From Flavobacterium piscisymbiosum (GTDB taxonomy: Bacteria > Bacteroidota > Bacteroidia > Flavobacteriales > Flavobacteriaceae), in assembly GCF_020905295.1 (NCBI RefSeq), contig NZ_JAJJMM010000001.1, positions 744,001 through 808,000 of the forward strand: a stretch of DNA of 64,000 nucleotides, written 5' to 3'. The position numbers and the translations under genes were made by a program. The notes beneath the pieces were generated by a model. It had not been told where the DNA came from. It saw only the letters and a list, made by a program, of their open reading frames with translations, and ran no database searches. Of this stretch, positions 1 to 8,020 are shown in pieces; the stretch's first letter is position 1, and each line of letters opens with the position of its first letter.

Positions 1-93
1 CACTGACTGAGTCATTGAAGTTGTTACCGGATTAGCTGCCTGAATTGACAAACTTCCTAAAATGATTGCTGCTGATAAGATTAACTTTTTCAT
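1..93 (-). CDS. PepSY-like small secreted protein, partial (N-terminus only)
   Basis: The 31 visible codons start with ATG at 93 and run off the left edge of the window. They encode a lipid-free signal peptide (MKKLILSAAIILGSLSIQA) followed by an N-terminal region like that of the three complete genes to the right, so this is a fourth member of the tandem array. Only 26 bp separate its start from the stop of the next copy, which suggests co-transcription. The mature domain is outside the window, so the PepSY-like assignment rests on its neighbours. Confidence 0.8.
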   Translation of the reverse strand, partial: MKKLILSAAIILGSLSIQAANPVTTSMTQSV

Positions 94-119
94 AATAATA
101 GTTTTTATGGGTTACTTAA

Positions 120-410
120 TTATTTTTTAATAATTTTACCAGTAGCGTCTGTATAAACAGTAGACTTTTCACCTCTAACGGTGATTTCTATTTTATACTC
201 TTTTTTCTCGTTTACATAAGCTTTGTCCAATTTTACACCTGGATAAGCTTCGTCTAACGCTGTTTTAATAGCTGCCGGTACGGCATCAACTTCTTTATAT
301 TCGTCCTGAATGTTTACTGATTGAACCATTGAACTTGTCACGGCTACATTCCCTGCTTGCATTGACAACCCTCCTAACAGGATAGCTGCCGATAATATTA
401 ACTTTTTCAT
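120..410 (-). CDS. Small secreted PepSY-like protein (array copy)
   Basis: A 96-residue exported protein. Residues 1-19 form a signal peptide (MKKLILSAAILLGGLSMQA). The mature part has the pattern of PepSY-like (BLIP-like) domains: V-P-AAI--AL---YPG at residues 44-60, then an alternating hydrophobic strand region with K-EYKI and a final G-K-I-KK. Such proteins are periplasmic or surface proteins of unknown exact role; PepSY domains are thought to bind or inhibit peptidases. It is the most diverged of the three complete copies and resembles the partial gene at the left edge in its signal peptide. I infer array formation by duplication. Confidence 0.8.
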   Translation of the reverse strand: MKKLILSAAILLGGLSMQAGNVAVTSSMVQSVNIQDEYKEVDAVPAAIKTALDEAYPGVKLDKAYVNEKKEYKIEITVRGEKSTVYTDATGKIIKK

Positions 411-438
411 AGTGATAGTTTTTACGGTTATTTTTTAA

Positions 439-735
439 TTATTTTTTAATCCAAGATCCATCTGCGTTAGCAAAAAGTGAACCTACTTTGTCACCTACTG
501 TAACGTCTAGTTTATACTCTGATTTAGCATTTTTGTATGCTTTAGAAAGTACTGCATCCGGATACGCTTTTTTAAGTGCATCAGTAATTGCAACTGGTAC
601 TTCTTCTAATTTAATTTCAGTGTATTCGTCCTGAATTGAAATTGTTTTTACGATTGTATTTGTTACTGGAGAAGTTGAAGCAAATGATGTTAAACCTCCC
701 AAAACGATTGCGGCTGATAAAAATAGATTTTTCAT
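439..735 (-). CDS. Small secreted PepSY-like protein (array copy)
   Basis: A 98-residue exported protein with signal peptide MKNLFLSAAIVLGGLTSFA and a mature domain with the EEVP-AI--ALKKAYPDA core followed by K-EYKLDVTVGDK and a C-terminal DGSWIKK. It is the closest relative of the next copy: about 82 of 98 residues are identical, including most of the signal peptide. The high identity with separate upstream spacers indicates recent tandem duplication. Function is unknown; an envelope role is inferred from the signal peptide and the PepSY-like pattern. Confidence 0.82.
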   Translation of the reverse strand: MKNLFLSAAIVLGGLTSFASTSPVTNTIVKTISIQDEYTEIKLEEVPVAITDALKKAYPDAVLSKAYKNAKSEYKLDVTVGDKVGSLFANADGSWIKK

Positions 736-815
736 AATAGTTATATTTTAATATTGTTAATTTTATTTTAGTATTGCTAATTTGAATCTGCATGAGAATC
801 TAAAGTTTAGCTAAA

Positions 816-1112
816 TTATTTTTTAATCCAGGTTCCGTCTGCATTAGCAAAAAGATTTCCTACTTTGTCACCAACGGTAACGTCCAATTTGTATTCTGCT
901 TTTTCGTTTTTATATGCTTTAGTAATTACAGCATCCGGATAAGCTTTTTTCAAAGACTCAGCAATTGGAGCTGGTAATTCTTCTAATTTGATTTCTGTGT
1001 ATTCGTCTTCAATAGAAATCGTTTTTACGATTGTATTTGTAATAGGAGTAGTTGAAGCGAATGAAGTTAAACTTCCTAAAACAATTGCGGCTGATAAAAA
1101 TAGATTTTTCAT
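816..1112 (-). CDS. Small secreted PepSY-like protein (array copy)
   Basis: A 98-residue exported protein, first in the array in the direction of transcription. Signal peptide MKNLFLSAAIVLGSLTSFA, then an acidic linker (IEDEYTEIKLEE) and the PepSY-like core LP-PIAESLKKAYPDA ending in DGTWIKK. It differs from the neighbouring copy at about 16 positions, mostly conservative. The long spacer upstream (1113-1549) probably carries its promoter, though I see no clean TAnnTTTG box there. Exact function unknown. Confidence 0.82.
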   Translation of the reverse strand: MKNLFLSAAIVLGSLTSFASTTPITNTIVKTISIEDEYTEIKLEELPAPIAESLKKAYPDAVITKAYKNEKAEYKLDVTVGDKVGNLFANADGTWIKK

Positions 1113-1549
1113 AATGTATATATTTTAATTATTTAATAGTTGTTTACGCTTTAGATAATGAAAATATTGTGCCGCAACGCAAACGTTACCTCCCTAACTG
1201 CTTAATCTCTTATTTTTAAAGGGATTAAGCTATATGTGCCAAAATTATAAATTATGATAAAGTGTGTAATTCTCTTAAATATTGTGTAAAAAGTATACAC
1301 AAATAGTGTTTACTTAGAGAATTTAACCAATAAAACTGATAAACTTAGATGTGGCAAAACCAAAAAAACATCTGAATCATGATTCCTTTGTAATTATTTT
1401 CCACCAACGAAATATTCCTAACAGAATAACAAAAACAACATACAGTTTGATGAAGGTAATTAAACGACAAAACCCGATAGCATGAAATGTATCAGGTTTA
1501 GCAATATTATAAAACAAAAAAGGCTGCCAAAATTTTGACAGCCTTTATA
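1113..1549. other. Intergenic spacer with weak hairpins, no gene seen
   Basis: This 437-bp AT-rich spacer separates accC from the PepSY-like array. It contains an imperfect 10-bp hairpin around 1200-1228 (CTTAATC...GATTAAG), a second imperfect 10-bp inverted repeat at 1470-1479/1490-1499, and the accC terminator. The spacer must hold the array promoter but I cannot identify it with confidence. No open frame here looks coding. Confidence 0.5.
1521..1544 (-). terminator. Rho-independent terminator of accC
   Basis: Near-perfect inverted repeat (AGGCTG-CAAAA / TTTTG-CAGCCT, with one G-U pair on the transcript), followed on the minus strand by a T-rich tract (1515-1520). It lies six bases beyond the accC stop, so it ends the fabH-accB-accC transcript. 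Confidence 0.85.
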
Positions 1550-2899
1550 TTATTCTTCTATAGGTTTCATTTTAAATGTATCCATAAATGCAGTTGTATA
1601 ATCTCCTGCAATATATCTAGGATCATCCATTAATTGTCTATGGAAAGGAATTGTAGTTTTTACACCTTCAATTACAAATTCGTCCAAAGCTCTTCGCATT
1701 TTGCTAATTGCTTCTTCACGAGATTGAGCAGTCGTAATTAACTTAGCAATCATCGAATCGTAATTTGGTGGAATTGTATATCCAGAATAAACGTGAGTAT
1801 CTAAACGAACTCCGTGACCTCCCGGCATATGAAGTGTAGTAATTTTTCCTGGTGAAGGACGAAAATCATTATAAGGATCTTCGGCATTAATACGACATTC
1901 GATAGCGTGCAATTCCGGTAAATAGTTTCTACCTGAAATTGGAATTCCGGCAGCAACCATAATTTGCTCACGAATTAAATCGTAATCAATTACTTGTTCT
2001 GTAATTGGATGCTCTACCTGAATACGAGTATTCATTTCCATGAAATAGAAATTTCTGTGTTTGTCAACCAAAAATTCTACTGTTCCGGCTCCTTCGTATT
2101 TAATGAATTCAGCGGCTTTTACAGCAGCTTCTCCCATTGCAGTACGTAATTCATCTGTCATGAAAGGCGAAGGCGTTTCTTCAGTTAGTTTTTGATGACG
2201 ACGTTGTACAGAACAATCTCTTTCAGAAAGGTGACATGCTTTTCCGTAAGAATCTCCAACAACCTGAATTTCGATATGACGTGGCTCTTCGATAAGTTTC
2301 TCCATGTACATTCCGTCATTTCCAAATGCAGCGGCAGCTTCCTGACGTGCACTTTCCCATGCTTTCAATAATTCATCTTCTTTCCAAACAGCACGCATTC
2401 CTTTTCCACCACCACCTGCTGTTGCTTTAAGCATTACAGGATAACCAAATTCTTTAGCTAATTTTTGTGTTTGTTCGAAAGATTCTAATAATCCTTCAGA
2501 ACCTGGTACACATGGAACCCCTGCTGCTTTCATTGTAGCTTTTGCAGAAGCTTTATCTCCCATTCTATCAATCATTTCAGGAGCAGCACCAATAAATTTG
2601 ATTCCGTGTTCCTGACAAATTTTTGAGAATTTAGCATTCTCAGAAAGAAATCCATAACCTGGATGAATTGCATCTGCATTTGTAATTTCTGCAGCGGCAA
2701 TAATATTTGACATTTTCAAATACGATAAGTTACTTGGAGGAGGACCAATACAAACCGCTTCGTCAGCAAACTTAACATGTAGACTTTCTGCATCGGCTGT
2801 AGAGTAAACTGCTACAGTTTTGATTCCCATTTCTTTACATGTACGAATTACACGAAGTGCAATTTCTCCTCTATTCGCAATTAATATTTTTTTAAACAT
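1550..2899 (-). CDS. accC: Acetyl-CoA carboxylase, biotin carboxylase subunit
   Basis: 449 residues, the normal length for a stand-alone AccC. It carboxylates the biotin of BCCP with ATP and bicarbonate in the first half-reaction of malonyl-CoA synthesis. Visible signatures: N-terminal [16 protein letters not shown], the ATP-grasp glycine-rich loop [12 protein letters not shown] near residue 160, E-PRHIEIQ, the bicarbonate/biotin-site segment [15 protein letters not shown] near 225, and the catalytic [13 protein letters not shown] near 290. It is last in a fabH-accB-accC order, 110 bp after accB, with a terminator directly downstream. The gap to accB consists of short AT-rich direct repeats (ATCTAAA units) and may hold a secondary promoter. 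Confidence 0.97.
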   Translation of the reverse strand: MFKKILIANRGEIALRVIRTCKEMGIKTVAVYSTADAESLHVKFADEAVCIGPPPSNLSYLKMSNIIAAAEITNADAIHPGYGFLSENAKFSKICQEHGIKFIGAAPEMIDRMGDKASAKATMKAAGVPCVPGSEGLLESFEQTQKLAKEFGYPVMLKATAGGGGKGMRAVWKEDELLKAWESARQEAAAAFGNDGMYMEKLIEEPRHIEIQVVGDSYGKACHLSERDCSVQRRHQKLTEETPSPFMTDELRTAMGEAAVKAAEFIKYEGAGTVEFLVDKHRNFYFMEMNTRIQVEHPITEQVIDYDLIREQIMVAAGIPISGRNYLPELHAIECRINAEDPYNDFRPSPGKITTLHMPGGHGVRLDTHVYSGYTIPPNYDSMIAKLITTAQSREEAISKMRRALDEFVIEGVKTTIPFHRQLMDDPRYIAGDYTTAFMDTFKMKPIEE

Positions 2900-3009
2900 C
2901 TTACTTTAATTAGATAATTAGACAATTTGATAATTAGATAATTTTAGATGATTAACAAAACTTGTATTGTGAATCCTTCTAAAATCTAAAATCTAAAATC
3001 TAAATTTAT

Positions 3010-3495
3010 TTATGATGGATCAACTAAGAATAAAGGTTGGTCAAATTCTACAGGAGACATATCGTCTACAAGAATTTTTACAATTTTACCTGAAACTTCT
3101 GATTCGATTTCGTTAAATAATTTCATTGCTTCAATTACACAAAGAACATCACCTTTAGAAATAGTACTTCCAACTTCAGTAAATACTGGTTTGTCAGGAG
3201 ATGGTTTTCTATAGAAAGTTCCAATAATTGGAGATTTAATAGTAATGAATTTAGAATCTTCTGCCGGAACAGATGCTTCGCTAGTTACGTTTACAACTGC
3301 TGGAGCTTGTTGAGGAGCAACTGCTTGTGGCAAGGCAGCCTGAGCAGGCAATTGTTGTACATAAGTAGTTTCAGTTACATTTCCTTCTAAAGTTGTTCTG
3401 ATAGTGATTTTTACATCATCCATTTCTAACTTTACCTCTGCAACTCCCGAATTTGCTACAAATTTGATTAGGTTTTGAATTTCTTTTAAATCCAT
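3010..3495 (-). CDS. accB: Acetyl-CoA carboxylase, biotin carboxyl carrier protein
   Basis: 161 residues. The N-terminus ([24 protein letters not shown]) is the usual BCCP dimer/partner region, a Pro/Ala/Gln-rich linker spans about residues 45-85, and the C-terminal biotinyl domain carries the biotinylation motif EAMKLFNEI. The biotinyl lysine shuttles carboxylate between AccC and the carboxyltransferase. It starts 23 bp after the fabH stop, so fabH and accB are probably co-transcribed with accC downstream. Confidence 0.96.
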   Translation of the reverse strand: MDLKEIQNLIKFVANSGVAEVKLEMDDVKITIRTTLEGNVTETTYVQQLPAQAALPQAVAPQQAPAVVNVTSEASVPAEDSKFITIKSPIIGTFYRKPSPDKPVFTEVGSTISKGDVLCVIEAMKLFNEIESEVSGKIVKILVDDMSPVEFDQPLFLVDPS

Positions 3496-3518
3496 AATGA
3501 TTTGTTTTTAGTTTTAAT

Positions 3519-4517
3519 TTATTTCTTATCGTAAGCCCATTTTAGGTAAATAGATCCCCAAGTGAATCCACCACCAAAAGCGGCAAAAATAATATTATCT
3601 CCTTTTTTGAACTGGTGCTCAAAGTCGCTTAATACTAAAGGCAATGTAGCTGAAGTTGTATTACCATATCTTTCGATATTCATTAATACTTTTGATTCTT
3701 CAAGATTCATTCTGCTTGCAGTAGCATCTATAATACGTTTGTTTGCCTGATGCGGCACTAACCAATTAACATCTTCGTTAGTCAGATTGTTTCTTTTCAA
3801 GATCAACTCACTTGCATCAGCCATATTCGTTACAGCATATTTAAAAACGGTTTTTCCGTCCTGAATAATATTGTGTTGTCTATTTTTAACGGTCTCTTCT
3901 GTAGTTGGTATTAGAGAACCTCCGGCAGGAATTTTAAGAAAATCGCGTCCTACACCATCGCTTCGTAAGTATTCATCTTGCAAGCCTAAGCCTTCATAAT
4001 TTGGTTCGAATAAAACGGCACCCGCTCCATCTCCAAAAATAATACAAGTCGCTCTGTCTGTATAATCTACAATTGATGACATTTTATCTGCACCAATTAA
4101 CAGTACTTTTTTGTATCGCCCTGACTGCACATAAGCTGCAGCAGTTGACATTCCGTATAAAAAACTTGAGCAAGCCGCTTGCAAATCGTATGCAAAGGCA
4201 TTTGTAGCTCCAATTTCTGTTGCAACATAAACTCCTGTAGAGGCTACCGGCATATCTGCTGTAGCTGTTGCCATTATAATCATATCAATCTCTAAAGGAT
4301 CAATATTTGCTTTCGCAATTAAATCTTGTGCTGCTTTTATGGCAAGAAACGACGTTCCTTTATCAGCATCTTTAAGAATCCTTCTTTCTTTAATTCCAGT
4401 ACGAGTAGTAATCCATTCGTCATTGGTATCGACCATTGTTTCTAATACTTTGTTCGAAAGAACGAAGTCAGGAACATAAGCTCCAACAGCGGTAATTGCG
4501 GCTGTGATTGTATTCAT
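3519..4517 (-). CDS. fabH: 3-oxoacyl-ACP synthase III (KAS III)
   Basis: 332 residues, typical FabH. It condenses acetyl-CoA with malonyl-ACP to start fatty acid synthesis. The Cys-His-Asn catalytic set is visible: C116 in LQAACSSF, H256 in VPHQANKRI and N286 in ERYGNTTSA. The GDGAGA glycine motif lies at about 162. It heads the fabH-accB-accC unit, which groups chain initiation with malonyl-CoA supply. The rpmF terminator lies upstream, so this gene needs its own promoter in 4518-4647, or read-through from rpmF. Confidence 0.95.
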   Translation of the reverse strand: MNTITAAITAVGAYVPDFVLSNKVLETMVDTNDEWITTRTGIKERRILKDADKGTSFLAIKAAQDLIAKANIDPLEIDMIIMATATADMPVASTGVYVATEIGATNAFAYDLQAACSSFLYGMSTAAAYVQSGRYKKVLLIGADKMSSIVDYTDRATCIIFGDGAGAVLFEPNYEGLGLQDEYLRSDGVGRDFLKIPAGGSLIPTTEETVKNRQHNIIQDGKTVFKYAVTNMADASELILKRNNLTNEDVNWLVPHQANKRIIDATASRMNLEESKVLMNIERYGNTTSATLPLVLSDFEHQFKKGDNIIFAAFGGGFTWGSIYLKWAYDKK

Positions 4518-4647
4518 TATATTCTATTATTTCGTTTCAAATACTGCGTACCTGAAAAATTTTTAAAAGACTTGAAAATTACAAAAAAAAAACGAAATGA
4601 ATTTGTATGCATTTTCTTAAAAAAAGAAAATTATAACCAACAAAAAA

Positions 4648-4668
4648 AACTCTCACTATGTGAGAGTT
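4648..4668 (-). terminator. Terminator of the yceD-rpmF transcript
   Basis: Perfect 9-bp stem AACTCTCAC / GTGAGAGTT with a 3-nt loop, followed on the minus strand by eight T residues (4642-4649). It lies 24 bp after the rpmF stop. Confidence 0.9.
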
Positions 4669-4691
4669 CTAGTATCATTTACAAAAACGTA

Positions 4692-4886
4692 TTAAGCAAC
4701 CGCTACAGATTTATCGATAACAACTTGCCCTCTGTAATACATTTTACCTTCATGCCAGTAAGCTCTGTGGTATAAATGTGCTTCTCCAGTAATAGGACAT
4801 GTAGCGATTTGAGCTACAGTAGCTTTATAATGTGTTCTTCTCTTATCTCTTCTTGTTTTCGAGATTTTTCTCTTAGGATGTGCCAT
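4692..4886 (-). CDS. rpmF: 50S ribosomal protein L32
   Basis: 64 residues starting [17 protein letters not shown], the standard basic L32 N-terminus that binds rRNA, followed by a shorter C-terminal part. Only one cysteine (in ATCPITGE) is present, so the four-cysteine zinc form is absent. It follows yceD by 9 bp, the usual yceD-rpmF arrangement that continues in many bacteria into fatty acid genes, as it does here with fabH. Confidence 0.96.
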   Translation of the reverse strand: MAHPKRKISKTRRDKRRTHYKATVAQIATCPITGEAHLYHRAYWHEGKMYYRGQVVIDKSVAVA

Positions 4887-4895
4887 TTTACTATA

Positions 4896-5438
4896 TTATT
4901 TATCCGTTAATAGTTTCTTTAATTTGTCCCAACGCGGGTCAATATCTTCTTCTTGTTTACTCTCTTCTTTTTGTTCTTTTACTGTTAGCTCATTCAATTT
5001 TGTTAAAGCTTCGGTTTGCAAACTTCCGTCTTTTACTCCTGGATGAACTCGTTTTAGCGGTACCGAAAGCGCAATCATTTCATAAATGTATTGTGCAACA
5101 TCTATTTCATGCTCTCCGTGCGGTAAGATCAACAGCTCTTCGTTATCATTATTGAATTCATCTCCAAAACGAACAATTAATTTCATTTTCCCTTTTATAG
5201 GAAGATCGAAATCTTCGCCTGTTAGATCACAAGGCACATTTACAGTTCCTTTGTGTTTGAATTCCAACTCTAACATGTTGCTTTTCTTATCTAAAACTAA
5301 ACCTACTTTGATATCTGAACTTTGAAATTCATCGTAATCAAAGTTCGCAAAGAACGTGTTACTTATTTGATACTCAAAATGGTGTTTTCCTAGCTTTAAC
5401 CCTATGAAAGGAATTAAAAATTCTTTTGTTTTGCTCAT
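4896..5438 (-). CDS. YceD/DUF177 family protein
   Basis: 180 residues. DUF177 proteins are encoded upstream of L32 in most bacteria and are linked to large-subunit rRNA accumulation in some; the biochemical role is not settled. Seen here: the core V-CD-TGEDFDLPI region near residue 70 and the diagnostic C-terminal DPRWDKLKKLL. A glutamate/lysine-rich linker (KEQKEESKQEEDI) precedes that motif. Operon with rpmF. The promoter upstream has a perfect TAnnTTTG box. Confidence 0.88.
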   Translation of the reverse strand: MSKTKEFLIPFIGLKLGKHHFEYQISNTFFANFDYDEFQSSDIKVGLVLDKKSNMLELEFKHKGTVNVPCDLTGEDFDLPIKGKMKLIVRFGDEFNNDNEELLILPHGEHEIDVAQYIYEMIALSVPLKRVHPGVKDGSLQTEALTKLNELTVKEQKEESKQEEDIDPRWDKLKKLLTDK

Positions 5439-5463
5439 TTCAACATCAATTTCACCAACTCGT

Positions 5464-5501
5464 ATCTAAAAATCAGATACCTGAATTGGGGTGCAAAGAT
5501 A
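5464..5501 (-). promoter_or_regulatory. yceD-rpmF promoter and leader hairpin
   Basis: On the minus strand TATCTTTG (complement of 5494-5501) matches the Bacteroidota -7 consensus TAnnTTTG. Transcription would start near 5487, giving a leader of about 50 nt that contains a short hairpin GTATCT...AGATAC (5464-5482). The hairpin could be regulatory or incidental. Confidence 0.6.
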
Positions 5502-5544
5502 TAAAATTATTATAAAACTAATAATCTTATTCACCTTTTTTTGT

Positions 5545-6594
5545 TTATAACTGTTTTTCTTTTATTTTAAGAGGTTTTTGAGTAATCTCTTCGTACTGAT
5601 TTCTCGAATGAAAAATATCTATCGCAAGATAAACTGCCTCTTTGAATGAATTAAAATCTGCCATGTCTTTTCCAGCAATATCATACGCTGTACCGTGATC
5701 CGGCGATGTTCTGATCTTATTTAATCCTGCTGTATAATTAACTCCTTTTCCAAAAGATAATGTTTTAAAAGGTATCAATCCCTGATCGTGATAAGTTGCT
5801 ACAATGGCATCGTATTTTTCATATTGACCACTTCCAAAAAAACCATCGGCAGAAAAAGGACCAAAAACCATAGTTCCGGCATCGAATATTTTCTTTAAAG
5901 CTGGTTTTAAAACCAAATCATCTTCTTTTCCTATTACACCACCATCACCCGCATGTGGATTCAATCCTAAAACAGCAATTTTTGGTCGTACAATACTAAA
6001 ATCCTGAATTAAAGATTTTCTTACGGTTTCGATTTTTCTTGTAATTAATTCTTCCGTTAAATGCGAAGAAACTTCACTTAAAGGAACATGATCTGTCAAT
6101 AAACCAACTCTCAAATTATCCTGAACCATCATCATCAATGCATTTCCTTCTAATTCCTGATCTAAATAATCTGTATGTCCCGGAAATTTAAAATCTTCTG
6201 ACTGAATATTATATTTATTAATAGGAGCTGTAACCAATACATCAACTAAACCATCTTTTAACGCCTTGGTTGCTGCAACAAATGATTTTATAGCGTACTC
6301 GCCAATTTTCTCATCGTTTGTACCTAAATTAATATCTACTCCTTCTTTCCAAAGATTGAATACATTTACTTTCCCAACAACAACCTGATCTAGTTTATCA
6401 ACTCCATGAAACTGAACCGTAGATGTAAAGCTCTTTTTTACAAAAGAAAGAATTTTGGCATTGGCAAAAATAACCGGCGTACACATTTCTAACATGCGAG
6501 AATCTTCGAATGTTTTTAATATAACTTCGCTTCCAATACCGTTTAAATCTCCAATTGAAATCCCAACAATTATATTTTCTGCTTTTTTATTCAT
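5545..6594 (-). CDS. pdxA: 4-hydroxythreonine-4-phosphate dehydrogenase
   Basis: 349 residues, normal for PdxA. It oxidises 4-phosphohydroxy-L-threonine in the DXP-dependent pyridoxal phosphate pathway. Signatures: VGISIGDLNGIGSEV at the N-terminus, the substrate/metal segment PGHTDYL, the metal-binding HDQGLIPFK, and the C-terminal TSPDHGTAYDIAGK. It is divergent from ribE with a 57-bp shared promoter region. Confidence 0.95.
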   Translation of the reverse strand: MNKKAENIIVGISIGDLNGIGSEVILKTFEDSRMLEMCTPVIFANAKILSFVKKSFTSTVQFHGVDKLDQVVVGKVNVFNLWKEGVDINLGTNDEKIGEYAIKSFVAATKALKDGLVDVLVTAPINKYNIQSEDFKFPGHTDYLDQELEGNALMMMVQDNLRVGLLTDHVPLSEVSSHLTEELITRKIETVRKSLIQDFSIVRPKIAVLGLNPHAGDGGVIGKEDDLVLKPALKKIFDAGTMVFGPFSADGFFGSGQYEKYDAIVATYHDQGLIPFKTLSFGKGVNYTAGLNKIRTSPDHGTAYDIAGKDMADFNSFKEAVYLAIDIFHSRNQYEEITQKPLKIKEKQL

Positions 6595-6614
6595 GAGCTC
6601 AGGTTATTTATTAC

Positions 6615-6635
6615 TAATTTTGATGTGCAAATTTA
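6615..6635. promoter_or_regulatory. Divergent pdxA / ribE promoter pair
   Basis: Two perfect TAnnTTTG boxes face away from each other: TAATTTTG at 6615-6622 on the plus strand for ribE, and TAAATTTG on the minus strand (complement of 6628-6635) for pdxA. Both lie 30-35 bp from their start codons. The boxes are so close that the two transcripts may interfere. Confidence 0.65.
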
Positions 6636-6651
6636 GTAAAATAAAACAACA

Positions 6652-7242
6652 ATGTTTACAGGAATTATAGAAACCCTTGGAAGGATTCACGAAATAAAAA
6701 AAGACCAAAGCAATCTTCACGTAACAGTAGAAGCTTCAATTACAAACGAGTTAAAAATAGACCAAAGCGTTTCGCATAACGGAATATGCCTGACAGTTGT
6801 CGCTATTAAAGACTCTTTTTATACCGTCACCGCTATTGAAGAAACGATTTCGAAAACAAATATTGGCGACTGGAAAGCGGGCGATATTGTAAATCTGGAA
6901 AGAGGAATGAAACTTGGCGACCGTCTTGACGGACATATTGTACAAGGCCACGTAGATCAAACAGGAACCTGCATTAAAATCGAAGAAGCAAACGGAAGCT
7001 GGAACTATACTTTTGAATACGATAAAAACCTCAGCAATATTACGATCGAAAAAGGATCAATAACCGTAAACGGAGTAAGCCTTACAGTTGTAAACTCTAA
7101 AACAAACGAATTTAGTGTTTCAATTATTCCGTATACTTACGAAAACACCAATTTCAAAAACTTTAAAGTTGGAACAAAAATAAACCTGGAATTTGACGTG
7201 GTTGGAAAATACATTTCAAGACTTTATTCGATAAATAAATAG
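6652..7242 (+). CDS. ribE: Riboflavin synthase, alpha chain
   Basis: 196 residues made of two tandem lumazine-binding domains, as expected. It disproportionates two 6,7-dimethyl-8-ribityllumazine molecules to riboflavin. Seen: N-terminal MFTGIIE, the NGICLTV strand of domain 1, GHIVQGHVD at the domain boundary, and NGVSLTV of domain 2. Divergent from pdxA; ends before a bidirectional terminator shared with the converging small gene. Confidence 0.96.
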   Translation: MFTGIIETLGRIHEIKKDQSNLHVTVEASITNELKIDQSVSHNGICLTVVAIKDSFYTVTAIEETISKTNIGDWKAGDIVNLERGMKLGDRLDGHIVQGHVDQTGTCIKIEEANGSWNYTFEYDKNLSNITIEKGSITVNGVSLTVVNSKTNEFSVSIIPYTYENTNFKNFKVGTKINLEFDVVGKYISRLYSINK

Positions 7243-7262
7243 GCTCTCAAATATCATTTCAC

Positions 7263-7297
7263 AAAAAAAAGCTTCAATTTACATTGAAGCTTTTTTT
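7263..7297. terminator. Bidirectional terminator between ribE and the converging small gene
   Basis: AAAAAAAGCTTCAAT / ATTGAAGCTTTTTTT hairpin with a 4-nt loop and A/T tracts on both sides, so it can act in both directions. The stop codon of the converging gene (7279-7281) lies in the loop, and its last sense codons are part of the stem. Confidence 0.85.
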
Positions 7298-7512
7298 ATT
7301 TTATGCTTATATATCATTATACCCCCTAACACAATAGCCAATATCAACATAAGAACAATATGATCATCTATTGGCACACGTCCATAAGGAGGAGTGTCAG
7401 GCGGATCAAGAGGCTCATCACCCGGCTCTGGCGGCAATTGCTGAGCAAAAACAATCGCAACATTCATCAAAGCCAAACAAATCGTAAAAAAAACAGTCTT
7501 TATTATCTTCAT
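7279..7512 (-). CDS. Small proline-rich membrane protein (PID-CTERM-like)
   Basis: 77 residues with the layout: signal peptide (1-23, ending VFAQ), short proline-rich ectodomain (LPPEPGDEPLDPPDTPPYGR), the motif PIDD, one transmembrane segment (about 51-68) and a basic tail (YKHKIKK). This matches short flavobacterial proteins with a P-I-D motif just before a C-terminal helix, which I recall as PID-CTERM sorting-signal proteins; that name is from memory. A paralogue lies inside the integrated element at 13435-13638. The true function is unknown. It sits immediately outside attL, so it may be a remnant of an older insertion at the same tRNA. Confidence 0.75.
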   Translation of the reverse strand: MKIIKTVFFTICLALMNVAIVFAQQLPPEPGDEPLDPPDTPPYGRVPIDDHIVLMLILAIVLGGIMIYKHKIKKASM

Positions 7513-7776
7513 AATTTTAACATGCTGCTAGACAACAAGGTAGGTTGTTAAATTTATTTATTTTAATATAATTCGCACAAAAACAGGGGCTTAGATGCAA
7601 ATCCCTGACAAATGTATACGTTTTTTACAAAAACACAAGGTTTAAAGTAAAAAAACCATGAGAAAAACAATTTCGGCATCTTACTGTAAGAAATAAACCA
7701 AATAATTAGATTTTATTCTATCTTACTTATTTATAAAATTACGTTTTTTTTTATTTATTAAGAATAAAAAACAAAA

Positions 7777-7802
7777 AAGCCTTTACATTTCTGTAAAGGC
7801 TT
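7777..7802 (-). terminator. Terminator left of attL (original tRNA terminator)
   Basis: Perfect 11-bp stem AAGCCTTTACA / TGTAAAGGCTT with a TTTC loop, followed on the minus strand by a T-rich tract. A nearly identical hairpin lies beside the intact tRNA at 20771-20796. Before integration this copy would have been directly downstream of the tRNA gene. Confidence 0.85.
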
Positions 7803-7816
7803 TCTATTCTAAATAT

Positions 7817-7862
7817 GTGGTCCCACCTGGGCTCGAACCAGGGACCACCTGATTATGAGTCA
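7817..7862. repeat. attL: 46-bp direct repeat, 3' part of the tRNA gene
   Basis: Identical over 46 bp to 20807-20852. It covers the T arm, variable loop and anticodon region of the CAU tRNA in minus-strand orientation, but after ...GAGTCA it diverges from the tRNA (TGTTTAC instead of GGTGCTC). It is a tRNA fragment, not a functional gene, and marks the left end of the element. Confidence 0.92.
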
Positions 7863-7972
7863 TGTTTACTTTATTTTAGTTTAATATATTTTTTCATTAT
7901 TATTACTGATAATCAGATATTTAACATTTTTAAAGATAAACAATAAATCATTATTTATTATTTTAATTGTAC

Positions 7973-7995
7973 TTTTGCTCGTCAAATGCTCGTCA
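7973..7995. promoter_or_regulatory. Left integrase arm-site candidate (23-bp terminal repeat)
   Basis: A 23-bp sequence made of two GCTCGTCA units 11 bp apart, 110 bp inside attL and 26 bp before the integrase start. The same sequence, with one C-to-T change, lies at 20736-20758, 48 bp inside attR and in the same orientation. Repeats at both ends next to the att cores fit arm-type binding sites of a tyrosine recombinase; proximity to the int start could also give autoregulation. Confidence 0.65.
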
Positions 7996-8020
7996 AAATT
8001 AATACATAATATTTTAAACA

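Noticed and set aside
7818..7862. Second tRNA gene
   Set aside because: Lacks the 5' half and D arm; it is the attL fragment.
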